From: Aureimonas altamirensis
GTDB lineage: Bacteria > Pseudomonadota > Alphaproteobacteria > Rhizobiales > Rhizobiaceae
NCBI RefSeq assembly: GCF_001463885.1
Contig: NZ_BBWQ01000002.1
Location: 1-64,000, forward strand
Direction: 5' to 3'
Length of the DNA stretch: 64,000 bases
Shown here: piece by piece, positions 1 to 7,029 of the stretch
Layout of the letters: each line of letters opens with the position of its first letter
Position numbering within the stretch: the first letter of the stretch is position 1
Program-made: the position numbers and the translations under genes
Notes under the pieces: model-generated
Told to the model about the DNA's origin: nothing
Databases searched by the model: none
The model's input: the letters and a program-made list of their open reading frames with translations, nothing else

Positions 1-1
1 T

Positions 2-24
2 CCCGCCGTACCGGCGGGTTTTTT
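2..24 (+). terminator. Rho-independent terminator of a gene upstream of the window
   Basis: A perfect 7-bp stem (CCCGCCG / CGGCGGG) with a TAC loop is followed by six T residues. It ends whatever is transcribed into the window from the left, so the phage-like genes that follow probably have their own promoter or rely on read-through. Confidence 0.8.
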
Positions 25-42
25 GTTTCAGGAGACAGATGG

Positions 43-581
43 ATGAAAATGAGTTCACGGGGCCTCGCCGAGCTTGCGGGGCACGAAGGCATCGTCACGT
101 CGCCCTACAAGGATTGTGCCGGCGTATGGACGGTCGGGGTCGGCCATACCGCGGCAGCCGGGCCGCCTGACCCGAAGGCCCTGGTTTCGGCCCTGAGCGT
201 CGAGGCGGCGCTGGATCTGTTCCGGCACGACGTTGCCCGCTACGAGGCCGAAGTCGACGCCGCGGTGACGGTTCCCCTAAGCCAGCATGAATTCGATGCG
301 CTGGTCAGCTTTCATTACAATACCGGGGCCATCCGCTATGCCGGGCTGACGCGCGCATTGAACCGCGGGGACCGGTTGCGGGCAGCGGAGGGTTTTTCGC
401 CTGGCGCAAGCCCGCCGAAATTCTGCCAAGACGCCGGCTGGAACGGAAGCTGTTCCTGGAAGGCGTCTACGGCCATGGCGGCGTTGCCAATGTCTACACG
501 GCAACACGCGGCGGCGCCGTCCAGTGGGCCAGGGGCCGCTGCGTGGACGTGGCCGCGCTTCTTTCCGCGATGGCTGCATGA
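43..581 (+). pseudogene. Phage-type GH24 endolysin (lysozyme), frame disrupted
   Basis: T4-lysozyme-like muramidase that would cleave the glycan strands of peptidoglycan. The N-terminal frame (residues 1-118) shows the GH24 pattern: catalytic Glu in LAGHEG, then the TVGVGHT loop, then LSQHEFDALVSFHYNTG. At position 390-396 this frame leaves the family pattern. The -1 frame carries on with the conserved C-terminal part (FFAWRKPAEILPRRRLERKL, later EGVYGHGG) and stops at TGA 579-581. Reading across the change gives about 179 residues, normal for the family. The switch lies in a GGGTTTTT tract, so a one-base deletion, an assembly error or a programmed -1 shift are all possible. GGAG at 31-34 supports the ATG at 43. 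It heads a lysis-like trio with the next two genes. Confidence 0.75.
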
Positions 582-625
582 CGGCCTTTCCCGACATTTT
601 CTTCACAAGCAGCAAGGACCTCGCC

Positions 626-976
626 ATGCCCACACGATCGATCGCTCCGGCCATATCCGCCGCCCTGAAGCAGATTGCCGACAGCCCGTCGCTGTCCTTG
701 ACAGCCGCGGACGTGCCCGCCGCTGCCGAGGTGGTGACACGGCACATCCTGCCGGCGCTGGAGCACCTGAACAATGGTGAAAGCTGGTACCGCTCCCGGG
801 TTACCTGGGGCGCCGTCATTTCTGCCATCGCACCTGTGTTGCCGCTTCTCGGCATGGGCGCGGACTGGTTCGACCCGACGGTGGGCGCCGCGCTTCTGGC
901 GGCGACCGGTTCGGCCATAGGGGCGGCGTGCACGCTCTATGGGCGCTGGCGCGCCACACGCCCCATCGGGCGCTGA
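626..976 (+). CDS. Putative phage holin-like membrane protein
   Basis: 116 residues. The C-terminal half has two hydrophobic segments (roughly residues 62-78 and 86-103, around SAIAPVLPLLGMGADW and AALLAATGSAIGAACTLYG) separated by an acidic turn and followed by a basic tail, a layout seen in small prophage holins that export the endolysin. The ATG at 626 has AAGGA at 613-617. An upstream in-frame ATG at 578 overlaps the restored endolysin stop as ATGA, so coupled translation from there is an alternative. Position directly after an endolysin is the main functional argument; sequence identity to a named family is not certain. Confidence 0.6.
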   Translation: MPTRSIAPAISAALKQIADSPSLSLTAADVPAAAEVVTRHILPALEHLNNGESWYRSRVTWGAVISAIAPVLPLLGMGADWFDPTVGAALLAATGSAIGAACTLYGRWRATRPIGR

Positions 977-980
977 TCCG

Positions 981-1223
981 ATGGAAGAGGAAACGACGCG
1001 TTTCGCGGCGCTGGACCCTGCGATCCGGGATTACCTCGCGCATCTGACGGAAGAGGATGTCGTCCTGATACGCTCGGGGGTCGAACTCGTCCGCTCGGCC
1101 ATGACCGTCAGCCGCTTCCTGAGGTGGCTGATCATCTCTCTGGCAGGAGCCTTCCTTGGGGCCGTCATGGTGTGGGATGCGGGAATCAAGCTGTCGGCCT
1201 GGATGCGAGGCCTGACCCGATGA
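981..1223 (+). CDS. Small one-helix membrane protein of the phage lysis cassette
   Basis: 80 residues: a charged N-terminal segment rich in Glu and Asp, then one hydrophobic helix (about residues 48-66, WLIISLAGAFLGAVMVWDAG) and a short amphipathic tail. It starts 4 nt after the holin-like stop, so the two are probably co-transcribed. It could be a second holin, an antiholin or a spanin-like component. I do not recognise the family and no catalytic motif is visible. Confidence 0.55.
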   Translation: MEEETTRFAALDPAIRDYLAHLTEEDVVLIRSGVELVRSAMTVSRFLRWLIISLAGAFLGAVMVWDAGIKLSAWMRGLTR

Positions 1224-1229
1224 CGGGCG

Positions 1230-1255
1230 GCGCGTGCGGGTACGCCCGCACGCGC
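1230..1255 (+). terminator. Strong hairpin after the lysis cassette
   Basis: A perfect 11-bp stem (GCGCGTGCGGG / CCCGCACGCGC) with a TACG loop starts 7 nt after the preceding stop codon. No T tract follows, so it is either an atypical terminator or an mRNA-stabilising hairpin. Confidence 0.5.
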
Positions 1256-1451
1256 CCATCCATCGAATCGAATAGGACCATAATCCTTGTCGATGCCGTG
1301 GCTCTGGCGGGGATAAGCCTGTTGAAAAGAAACTATAAGTGGCAATTTTGCGCGGTGCGCGGCGAAAAACAATGCGACTCAAAATTCGAAATTGAAAATA
1401 TGAAGGATATTGGTATCGAGGGTATGACTTCGATACGAGTGGAGTGGACGC
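1256..1451. other. AT-rich intergenic patch
   Basis: From about 1325 to 1440 the DNA is much richer in A and T than its surroundings (for example GAAACTATAAGTGGCAATTT and a run of AAATTCGAAATTGAAAATAT-like sequence). This is the most compositionally foreign stretch in the left arm. No convincing gene was found in it. It may hold the promoter of the ORF at 1452. Confidence 0.4.
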
Positions 1452-1814
1452 ATGGCTGAACTGAATGATGGTTACGGCGCCGGTCTTGTCGCCGACATTA
1501 CGGCCGAGAGGGCGGCAGCGGGCTCGCGGCGTATGCCGGCCACCTTTCTCGACCCCACCCGCAGCCCGGGGCAATGGGCGCTGCAGACGCCATGGTATGT
1601 TTTCCTGCGATGGGCCGGCACGGTTGTCGCGCCGAAGGGCGAGCATGCCGCCTGTTGCGCCCTCTTGTCGGAGCAGACGCTCATAGAATTGGCCCGGTTC
1701 TGCGAAGGCGGGGCTGCTCCGGCCATGCTGCCGCTGCCTGGTTCCGTCATTGCCGGCCGGCGCTTTATCGGAGGCAATCCCGCCTTGCCGGAAAATTGGC
1801 CCTACATGGCCTGA
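1452..1814 (+). CDS. Hypothetical protein in phage-like region
   Basis: 120 residues with no recognised motif. It contains several Trp and Cys residues (WALQTPWYVFLRW, ACCALL) and ends in ENWPYMA. No signal peptide or convincing transmembrane helix is seen. GGAG at 1440-1443 is well placed for the ATG at 1452, which is the main argument that it is expressed. It sits between the lysis-like genes and a DUF3168 protein, so a phage-derived origin is likely. Function unknown. Confidence 0.45.
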   Translation: MAELNDGYGAGLVADITAERAAAGSRRMPATFLDPTRSPGQWALQTPWYVFLRWAGTVVAPKGEHAACCALLSEQTLIELARFCEGGAAPAMLPLPGSVIAGRRFIGGNPALPENWPYMA

Positions 1815-1943
1815 GCCACAGCCTTCGACGCTCCCGACAAGGTGAATGATTCCCTTGCCGGCATCGTGGACAACCGCCCCAACTCACGTCACATTAACCA
1901 ATGTTACCGAAGTGGATCGCATTCGGAACCTGGAGCGCGCGAG

Positions 1944-2348
1944 ATGGCGGAAGCCGCAGTTGAAACCGCAATCCTTTCCACGCTTGCCGCAGATGCCGCC
2001 GTAACGCGGCTTCTGGGAGGGCCGAACGTCTTCGGCCGCTCGGTGCAAGGGCACGACTTCCCCTATGTCACGCTGGGGCGGACGGCTGTCGTGGACTGGA
2101 CCTGCGGGCGCGACAATGCCGCCGAAGACGTGCTGACGCTGCATGTCTGGACCGGCGGCGGCAGCAAGGCCGCCACGTTCGAGATCATGGATCGGCTTTG
2201 CGAGGCCCTTCACGACAAGGCCCTGCCGGTGGCCGATAGCGGCGTCGTGCATCTGAAACTGCAGTTCGCCGAAGCGCGGCGGCAGCCGGAGGAACCCAAC
2301 TACCACGGGCTGCTTCGCTTCCTGGCCGTCCGGCGGCCGCTGGCATGA
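1944..2348 (+). CDS. DUF3168 phage tail / GTA protein
   Basis: 134 residues. The pattern ILSTLAADAAVTRLLGG, then FPYVTLG, then TLHVWTGGGSKAATFEIMDR and LRFLAVRRP is typical of DUF3168, a tail-completion family in siphophages and alphaproteobacterial gene transfer agents. TGGAG at 1931-1935 supports ATG 1944. In complete clusters this gene lies between head-tail joining and major tail genes. Here no capsid, portal, terminase or other tail gene is present, so this is a leftover or relocated piece. Confidence 0.75.
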   Translation: MAEAAVETAILSTLAADAAVTRLLGGPNVFGRSVQGHDFPYVTLGRTAVVDWTCGRDNAAEDVLTLHVWTGGGSKAATFEIMDRLCEALHDKALPVADSGVVHLKLQFAEARRQPEEPNYHGLLRFLAVRRPLA

Positions 2349-2471
2349 CGGGCCGCGCCGCTCGTTCATTCGACATTCAAGCTTTCTGCCTTATTCCATA
2401 AGGATGGTGGCTTGGCATGGGGCGCTTGCCACGGATTGACGATTGAACCGACGACACGGCCGGAACCTCAC

Positions 2472-2735
2472 ATGGGTATATTGAAGGGTCGACTGCGTAT
2501 CGCCGGCCTGGTCGCCGCGCTGGCGGCGGGCGCTGCCGCAGTCCCGCCAGGCGACGCCATTGCGCAGGGCAGTTGTTCCGCAGCTGCTTCGCAGGCCGCC
2601 GCCCAATCGGGCGGGCAGGTTCTGTCGGTCACGACCGCCCAGCAAGGGGGGCGCACGGTTTGCGTCGTCACCGTGCTGGTGCCGGGGCGCGATGGCAGCC
2701 GGCCGCGCCGCGTAACGCTCACAATTCCGCAGTAA
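2472..2735 (+). CDS. feuN: FeuN-like small periplasmic protein
   Basis: 87 residues with a signal peptide (basic GRLRIAG, then VAALAAGAAAVPPG, cleavage probably near AIAQG) and a short mature domain with two Cys and alternating beta-like residues (VLSVTTAQQGGRTVCVVTVL). Such a small exported protein directly upstream of an OmpR-type regulator and kinase matches FeuN of Sinorhizobium meliloti, reported as an essential inhibitor of FeuPQ signalling. It lies 10 nt upstream of feuP, and its stop codon overlaps the feuP ribosome-binding site, so the three genes are one operon. Assignment rests on size, export signal and synteny. Confidence 0.7.
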   Translation: MGILKGRLRIAGLVAALAAGAAAVPPGDAIAQGSCSAAASQAAAQSGGQVLSVTTAQQGGRTVCVVTVLVPGRDGSRPRRVTLTIPQ

Positions 2736-2745
2736 GGACGCCGCC

Positions 2746-3411
2746 ATGCGTATCCTCGTGGTGGAAGACGACAAAGACCTGAACCGGCAGCTCACGGCTG
2801 CGCTGGCCAATTCCGGCTATGTCGTGGACAGCGCAAGCGACGGCGAGGAAGGCCATTTCCTCGGCGATACCGAGCCTTACGACGCCGTGATCCTGGATGT
2901 GGGCCTGCCGCTGATGGATGGCATTTCCGTGCTGGAGCGCTGGCGACGCGACGGACGCGCCATGCCCGTGCTGATTCTCACCGCGCGTGACCGGTGGAGC
3001 GACAAGGTGGCGGGCATCGATGCCGGCGCCGACGATTATGTCGCCAAACCCTTCCACATCGAGGAGGTGCTGGCGCGTGTCCGCGCCTTGATCCGCCGTG
3101 CGGCCGGCCACGCATCGTCGGAAATCCACTGCGGTCCGCTGCGCCTGGATACGCGCGCCTCCCGCGCGACGCTCGATGGCGCGCCGCTGAAACTGACCTC
3201 GCACGAATATCGGCTGCTGGCCTACCTGATGCATCATCAGGGCGATGTCGTTTCCCGATCGGAACTGACCGAGCATATGTACGACCAGGATTTCGACCGG
3301 GATTCCAACACGATCGAAGTTTTCATCGGCAGGCTTCGGCGCAAGATCGGCAGCGATATGATCGAAACCGTGCGCGGCCTGGGCTACCGCCTGTCCGCGC
3401 CGCACGGCTAG
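2746..3411 (+). CDS. feuP: OmpR/PhoP-family response regulator FeuP
   Basis: 221 residues: receiver domain with the acidic pair in VVEDDKD, phospho-acceptor Asp51 (VILDVGLP) and Lys in VAKPFH, then a winged-helix DNA-binding domain (LTSHEYRLLAYLMHHQ, IEVFIGRLRRKIG, VRGLGYRL). AAGGA overlapping the feuN stop is the ribosome-binding site. FeuPQ in rhizobia controls envelope functions such as cyclic glucan export and, in some species, iron uptake; the targets here are not known. Confidence 0.85.
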   Translation: MRILVVEDDKDLNRQLTAALANSGYVVDSASDGEEGHFLGDTEPYDAVILDVGLPLMDGISVLERWRRDGRAMPVLILTARDRWSDKVAGIDAGADDYVAKPFHIEEVLARVRALIRRAAGHASSEIHCGPLRLDTRASRATLDGAPLKLTSHEYRLLAYLMHHQGDVVSRSELTEHMYDQDFDRDSNTIEVFIGRLRRKIGSDMIETVRGLGYRLSAPHG

Positions 3412-3414
3412 CGC

Positions 3415-4815
3415 ATGGGAACCTTGCGCACCCTGCGCACGCGCCTGTCCGACAGTCTGGCCGTGCGCGTCGTCGCGCTGTCCAGCCTGTGGGCCATCGC
3501 AGCCTTCATCGTGGTTGGCGGGCTGATCTCCAGCTTCTATCGACAGACGGCCGAGGCCGGCTTCGAGGCCGTCGTGCGCGCCCAGCTCTTCAACCTCGTC
3601 AACACCGTCGCCGTTTCGGAGACGGGTGCCTTGTCCGGCTCTCCCGATCTCGGAGATCTCAGCTACTCGCAGCCTTTGTCGGGCTGGTACTGGGAGGTGC
3701 TTCCCGCCAGCGACAACACGTCCGGCCGGCTTGCGTCCTTTTCGCTGGGGCCGGGCGAGATCGCTGCCCCGACGACGGCGGAATCGCCGTTCGACGGCCA
3801 GTATCGGCGCTCCTACGAAGCGCCCGGTCTCGACGGTGAGACGGTCTATGTCGAAGAGGCCGAAGTCGTGCTGGACGGCGACAACCACGCGGCGCGGTTT
3901 CGCGTGATGGGCAATGCCGATGTCGTCGCAGCCGACGTCGCGCGGTTCAACCGCAGCCTGTCGATCTATCTCGGCGGGTTCGGCGCCAGCTCCATCCTGA
4001 TCAACGCACTGGCCATCCTGTACGGGCTGTCGCCCTTGCGCCGTGTCCGCCAGGCCCTGGGCGAGGTGCGGGCCGGTCGCAGCGAGCGGTTGTCCGGCCG
4101 TCTGCCGGTGGAGGTGCAGCCACTTGCCGCCGAGGTGAACGCCCTGATCGACAGCAACAGGCGTATCGTCGAACGGGCACGCACGCAGGTGGGCAACCTT
4201 GCGCATTCGTTGAAAACGCCCATCGCGGTCCTGACCAACGAGGCGGCGTCGATCGGTGGCGAGCACGGACGCCTCGTGGCGGAGCAGAGCGAGCGCATGC
4301 GCGTTCAGGTGCAGCACTATCTGGACCGCGCGCGCCTTGCCGCGCTGGGGCAGGGCGCCGTCATCCGAACCCCGGTCATGCCGTCGCTGGAGCGCGTGGC
4401 CAAGGTTGTCTCGCGGCTGAACCCCGCGCTGGACCTGTCGCTTTCGAGCGATATGGATGGGGCCGTTTTCGCAGGGGAGCGCGAGGATTTCGAAGAGATG
4501 ATCGGCAATCTCGTCGAGAATGCCGCCAAATGGGCGGCAGGCCGCGTGGAGGTGCGCCTGCATGCCGAGGGGAATGACCGATTCCGCGTCACGATCGACG
4601 ATGACGGGCCCGGACTGTCGCCGGAGGAGCAGGCAGAGGCAACCAAACGGGGCCGCCGCCTGGATGAGGCGAAGCCCGGCAGCGGGCTCGGCCTTTCGAT
4701 CGTGGCGGATACAGTTTTGCAATACCGCGGGGAATTTCGTCTCGGCAATGCCCCCATCGGGGGCTTGCGCGCAGAATTGCTCTTGCCACGGGCCGTAGAG
4801 GGAACAATGTCTTGA
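3415..4815 (+). CDS. feuQ: Sensor histidine kinase FeuQ
   Basis: 466 residues. Transmembrane helix near residues 20-42, periplasmic sensor domain, second helix near residues 185-205, then HAMP, dimerisation H-box with His near residue 264 (NLAHSLKTP), N-box (IGNLVENAAKWA) and G2 box (GSGLGLSIV). Partner of FeuP, 3 nt downstream of it. The PhoQ-like layout agrees with control by the small exported protein encoded first in the operon. Confidence 0.85.
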   Translation: MGTLRTLRTRLSDSLAVRVVALSSLWAIAAFIVVGGLISSFYRQTAEAGFEAVVRAQLFNLVNTVAVSETGALSGSPDLGDLSYSQPLSGWYWEVLPASDNTSGRLASFSLGPGEIAAPTTAESPFDGQYRRSYEAPGLDGETVYVEEAEVVLDGDNHAARFRVMGNADVVAADVARFNRSLSIYLGGFGASSILINALAILYGLSPLRRVRQALGEVRAGRSERLSGRLPVEVQPLAAEVNALIDSNRRIVERARTQVGNLAHSLKTPIAVLTNEAASIGGEHGRLVAEQSERMRVQVQHYLDRARLAALGQGAVIRTPVMPSLERVAKVVSRLNPALDLSLSSDMDGAVFAGEREDFEEMIGNLVENAAKWAAGRVEVRLHAEGNDRFRVTIDDDGPGLSPEEQAEATKRGRRLDEAKPGSGLGLSIVADTVLQYRGEFRLGNAPIGGLRAELLLPRAVEGTMS

Positions 4816-4867
4816 ACGGGCGCAATGCCCGATATGTTCAATGTGCGTTCCTCGCCAGAGGTTTTCC

Positions 4868-5254
4868 ATGCAAGGTCTTGCCCAAACCCTCGTTCTCGTG
4901 TCCGCCGCGCTCGCCTTGAGCGGCTGCCTTTCGGCGGGCGGTGCAGGCCAGGCCGCCGCGCCATCGATCGCCCAGGGCGCGCTCGGCAGCGAGCTGGTCG
5001 GGATGGGTCTCGGCGGGAGTGCGCAGCAGGCGGCACTGAAGGCAGAGTATCAGGCCCTTCAGTTCGGCGCCGTGGGCCAGCCCGTGCCCTGGCAGGATGG
5101 TGCCTTTGCGGGGCAGGTCGTGCCGACGCAGCTCTATCGTGTCGGCTCCCAGGATTGCCGTGGCTATACGCATACGGTTACGCGGCAGGGCCGGACGGTG
5201 CAGCAGGTCGGCTCGGCCTGCCGCACCGGCGACGTCTGGACGCCGGTAGCCTGA
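4868..5254 (+). CDS. Lipoprotein, 17-kDa surface-antigen family
   Basis: 128 residues. Lipoprotein signal peptide with lipobox ALSGC predicts an outer-membrane or periplasmic lipid anchor. The C-terminal part (CRGYTHTVTRQG, later GSACRTGDVWTPV) follows the conserved end of the Rickettsia 17-kDa antigen family, with the two Cys conserved. AGAGG at 4857-4861 selects ATG 4868. It follows feuQ closely and may be part of the same transcript or a FeuP target. Confidence 0.75.
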   Translation: MQGLAQTLVLVSAALALSGCLSAGGAGQAAAPSIAQGALGSELVGMGLGGSAQQAALKAEYQALQFGAVGQPVPWQDGAFAGQVVPTQLYRVGSQDCRGYTHTVTRQGRTVQQVGSACRTGDVWTPVA

Positions 5255-5288
5255 GCGGTCCATACTTCTTCCGTTGCAGATAGGCTCC

Positions 5289-5320
5289 GTCACTTCCTGA
5301 TAGGGAAGTGACTGTGTTTT
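5289..5320 (+). terminator. Terminator after the lipoprotein gene
   Basis: A 9-bp stem (GTCACTTCC / GGAAGTGAC) with a 6-nt loop is followed by TGTGTTTT. It separates the feu-lipoprotein block from the cytochrome c maturation operon. Confidence 0.6.
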
Positions 5321-5419
5321 CGCGCAACACTTTGTTAAAGCGTCTGGAACGGTTCCAGGCGTCGGTCGGGCACCGTCAATGGATTCCTGTTTCGGATCGC
5401 CGGTCGCATCGGGTTGGAA

Positions 5420-6559
5420 ATGCTGTTCTGGATCATCGCGGGCGCCCTGACGGTCGTTGTCTGTCTGGCTTGCGTCTGGCCCTTGCTACGCCGCGAGGCC
5501 GCCCCTGCCGCACACCGCGCCGAACACGACATGGTCGTGTACCGGGCGCAGCTCGACGAGCTGGAGGCCGATGTCCGCCGTGGCGTCATCGCCGCGCCCG
5601 AGGCGGCCATCGCCCGTGCCGAAATTGGACGGCGGCTTCTGAAGGCAGCCGATGCCGGCACGGCGCAGCAGGCGCCGCAACGCCGGTCGCGCTCCCGGTC
5701 TGTTGCGGCAATGCTGATGGTCGCAATTCCCGTTGCCGCCATCGCGGGCTATCTTTCCTTCGGTTCGCCGGACGCCGGCGACATGCCCTTGGCCGCCCGC
5801 GAAGCCACGCCCGATGGCGGCGACGTCGCCGCCCTTGTTGCGATGGCCGAGGCGCGACTGGCAACCAATCCGAACGAGGGCCAGGGGTGGGATGCGCTGG
5901 CGCCGATCTATCTGCGCAATGGCGAGGCCACAAAGGCCGTAAATGCGTACCGGCGCGCCATCGACATACTGGGGCCCACCCCCACACGGCTGTCCGGCTT
6001 CGGCGAAGCGCAGGTGATGGCGTCGGAAGGGCGTGTCACCGGGCAGGCGGCGGAGGCATTCAGCGCGGCTCTGGCGCTGGACCCGCAGGTGTTGCTGCCG
6101 CGCTTTTTCCTTGCCCTGCAGCTCATGCAGCAGGCGCGTTTTGCCGAGGCGGCAGACGCCTGGCAGGCGCTGTTGAACGACAGCCCGGCGGAGGCCCCGT
6201 GGCGTAGCTTCGCAGAGCCAGCCCTTGCCGAGGCGCGGGCCCGCTCAGGCACGAACGCCGCTCCAATGCCCGATGCCGCCGCAGCCGAAATCGCAGCCCT
6301 GCCGCCGGAAGAGCGGCGCCAGCGCATCGAGGGCATGGTGGCGGGCCTTGCCGCGCGGCTGGAAGCCGCGCCCGCCGATGTCGAGGGATGGAAGCGCCTG
6401 ATCCGCTCCTATGCCATACTGGGCGACGACGCACGGGCAGGCGATGCCCTGCAGGCGGCCGGCCGGGCGTTCGAACCCGGCACGCCGGAGCGGGGCGACA
6501 TCGCGGCGCTGGCGCAAGAGCTTGGGCTGGCCGATGCGCTCGGAGGGGAGGGGCAATGA
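5420..6559 (+). CDS. ccmI: c-type cytochrome biogenesis protein CcmI (CycH)
   Basis: 379 residues. Two membrane helices (residues 1-22, MLFWIIAGALTVVVCL, and about 94-112, AMLMVAIPVAAIAGYL) bracket a cytoplasmic CcmI-1 domain (YRAQLDELEADVRRG). A periplasmic TPR region follows (GWDALAPIYLRNGEATKAVN). CcmI presents apocytochrome c to the CcmF/CcmH haem ligation machinery. ATG 5420 is preferred over a TTG two codons earlier. First gene of the ccmIEFH operon; its TGA overlaps the ccmE ATG. Confidence 0.9.
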   Translation: MLFWIIAGALTVVVCLACVWPLLRREAAPAAHRAEHDMVVYRAQLDELEADVRRGVIAAPEAAIARAEIGRRLLKAADAGTAQQAPQRRSRSRSVAAMLMVAIPVAAIAGYLSFGSPDAGDMPLAAREATPDGGDVAALVAMAEARLATNPNEGQGWDALAPIYLRNGEATKAVNAYRRAIDILGPTPTRLSGFGEAQVMASEGRVTGQAAEAFSAALALDPQVLLPRFFLALQLMQQARFAEAADAWQALLNDSPAEAPWRSFAEPALAEARARSGTNAAPMPDAAAAEIAALPPEERRQRIEGMVAGLAARLEAAPADVEGWKRLIRSYAILGDDARAGDALQAAGRAFEPGTPERGDIAALAQELGLADALGGEGQ

Positions 6560-7029
6560 CACGCAAGCAGAAGCGGGCCGCCGGCCTGGCGGCGATGGTG
6601 GCCGTGGTGGCCGCGGCGGCCGGCCTTGTGCTGACGGCCTTGTCCGACAGTGTCGCCTTCTTCAATTCGCCTACGGACATCGTCGCGCGTGCGCCCGGCG
6701 ACGGCCAGCGCATCCGCCTGGGCGGCCTGGTGGAGACCGGGTCCGTGGAGCGCGACGGAAACACCGTGCGCTTCCGGGTCACCGATACGGTGGAAAGCGT
6801 CGCCGTCACCTATACCGGCCTGCTGCCCGACCTTTTCCGCGAAGGGCAGGGCGTGGTGACCGAGGGTTTGCTAGGGGCCGACCGGGTGTTCGCCGCCGAT
6901 ACCGTGCTGGCCAAGCACGATGAAACCTACATGCCCAAGGAAATCGTCGACGACATGAAGGCGCGCGGCATCTGGCAGGAGGGCGAGCCGTTGCCGCCCG
7001 CCTCCACCGTCCGGGGGGCAGGCTCATGA
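6556..7029 (+). CDS. ccmE: Cytochrome c maturation haem chaperone CcmE
   Basis: 157 residues. N-terminal anchor helix (GLAAMVAVVAAAAGLVL), OB-fold beta-barrel, and the haem-binding segment LAKHDETYMPKE with the covalent haem ligand His121 and the downstream Tyr. CcmE carries haem in the periplasm from the CcmABCD exporter to CcmF. ccmABCD is not in this window. Overlaps ccmI and ccmF by ATGA junctions. Confidence 0.93.
   Translation: MTRKQKRAAGLAAMVAVVAAAAGLVLTALSDSVAFFNSPTDIVARAPGDGQRIRLGGLVETGSVERDGNTVRFRVTDTVESVAVTYTGLLPDLFREGQGVVTEGLLGADRVFAADTVLAKHDETYMPKEIVDDMKARGIWQEGEPLPPASTVRGAGS

Noticed and set aside
43-2348. Complete gene transfer agent or prophage
   Set aside because: No terminase, portal, capsid, protease, major tail or integrase gene is present in the window.
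2719-4869. 716-codon open frame antisense to feuP and feuQ
   Set aside because: High-GC codon use keeps the opposite strand open. The forward genes have clear domains, motifs and ribosome-binding sites; the antisense product is low-complexity and has no recognisable fold.
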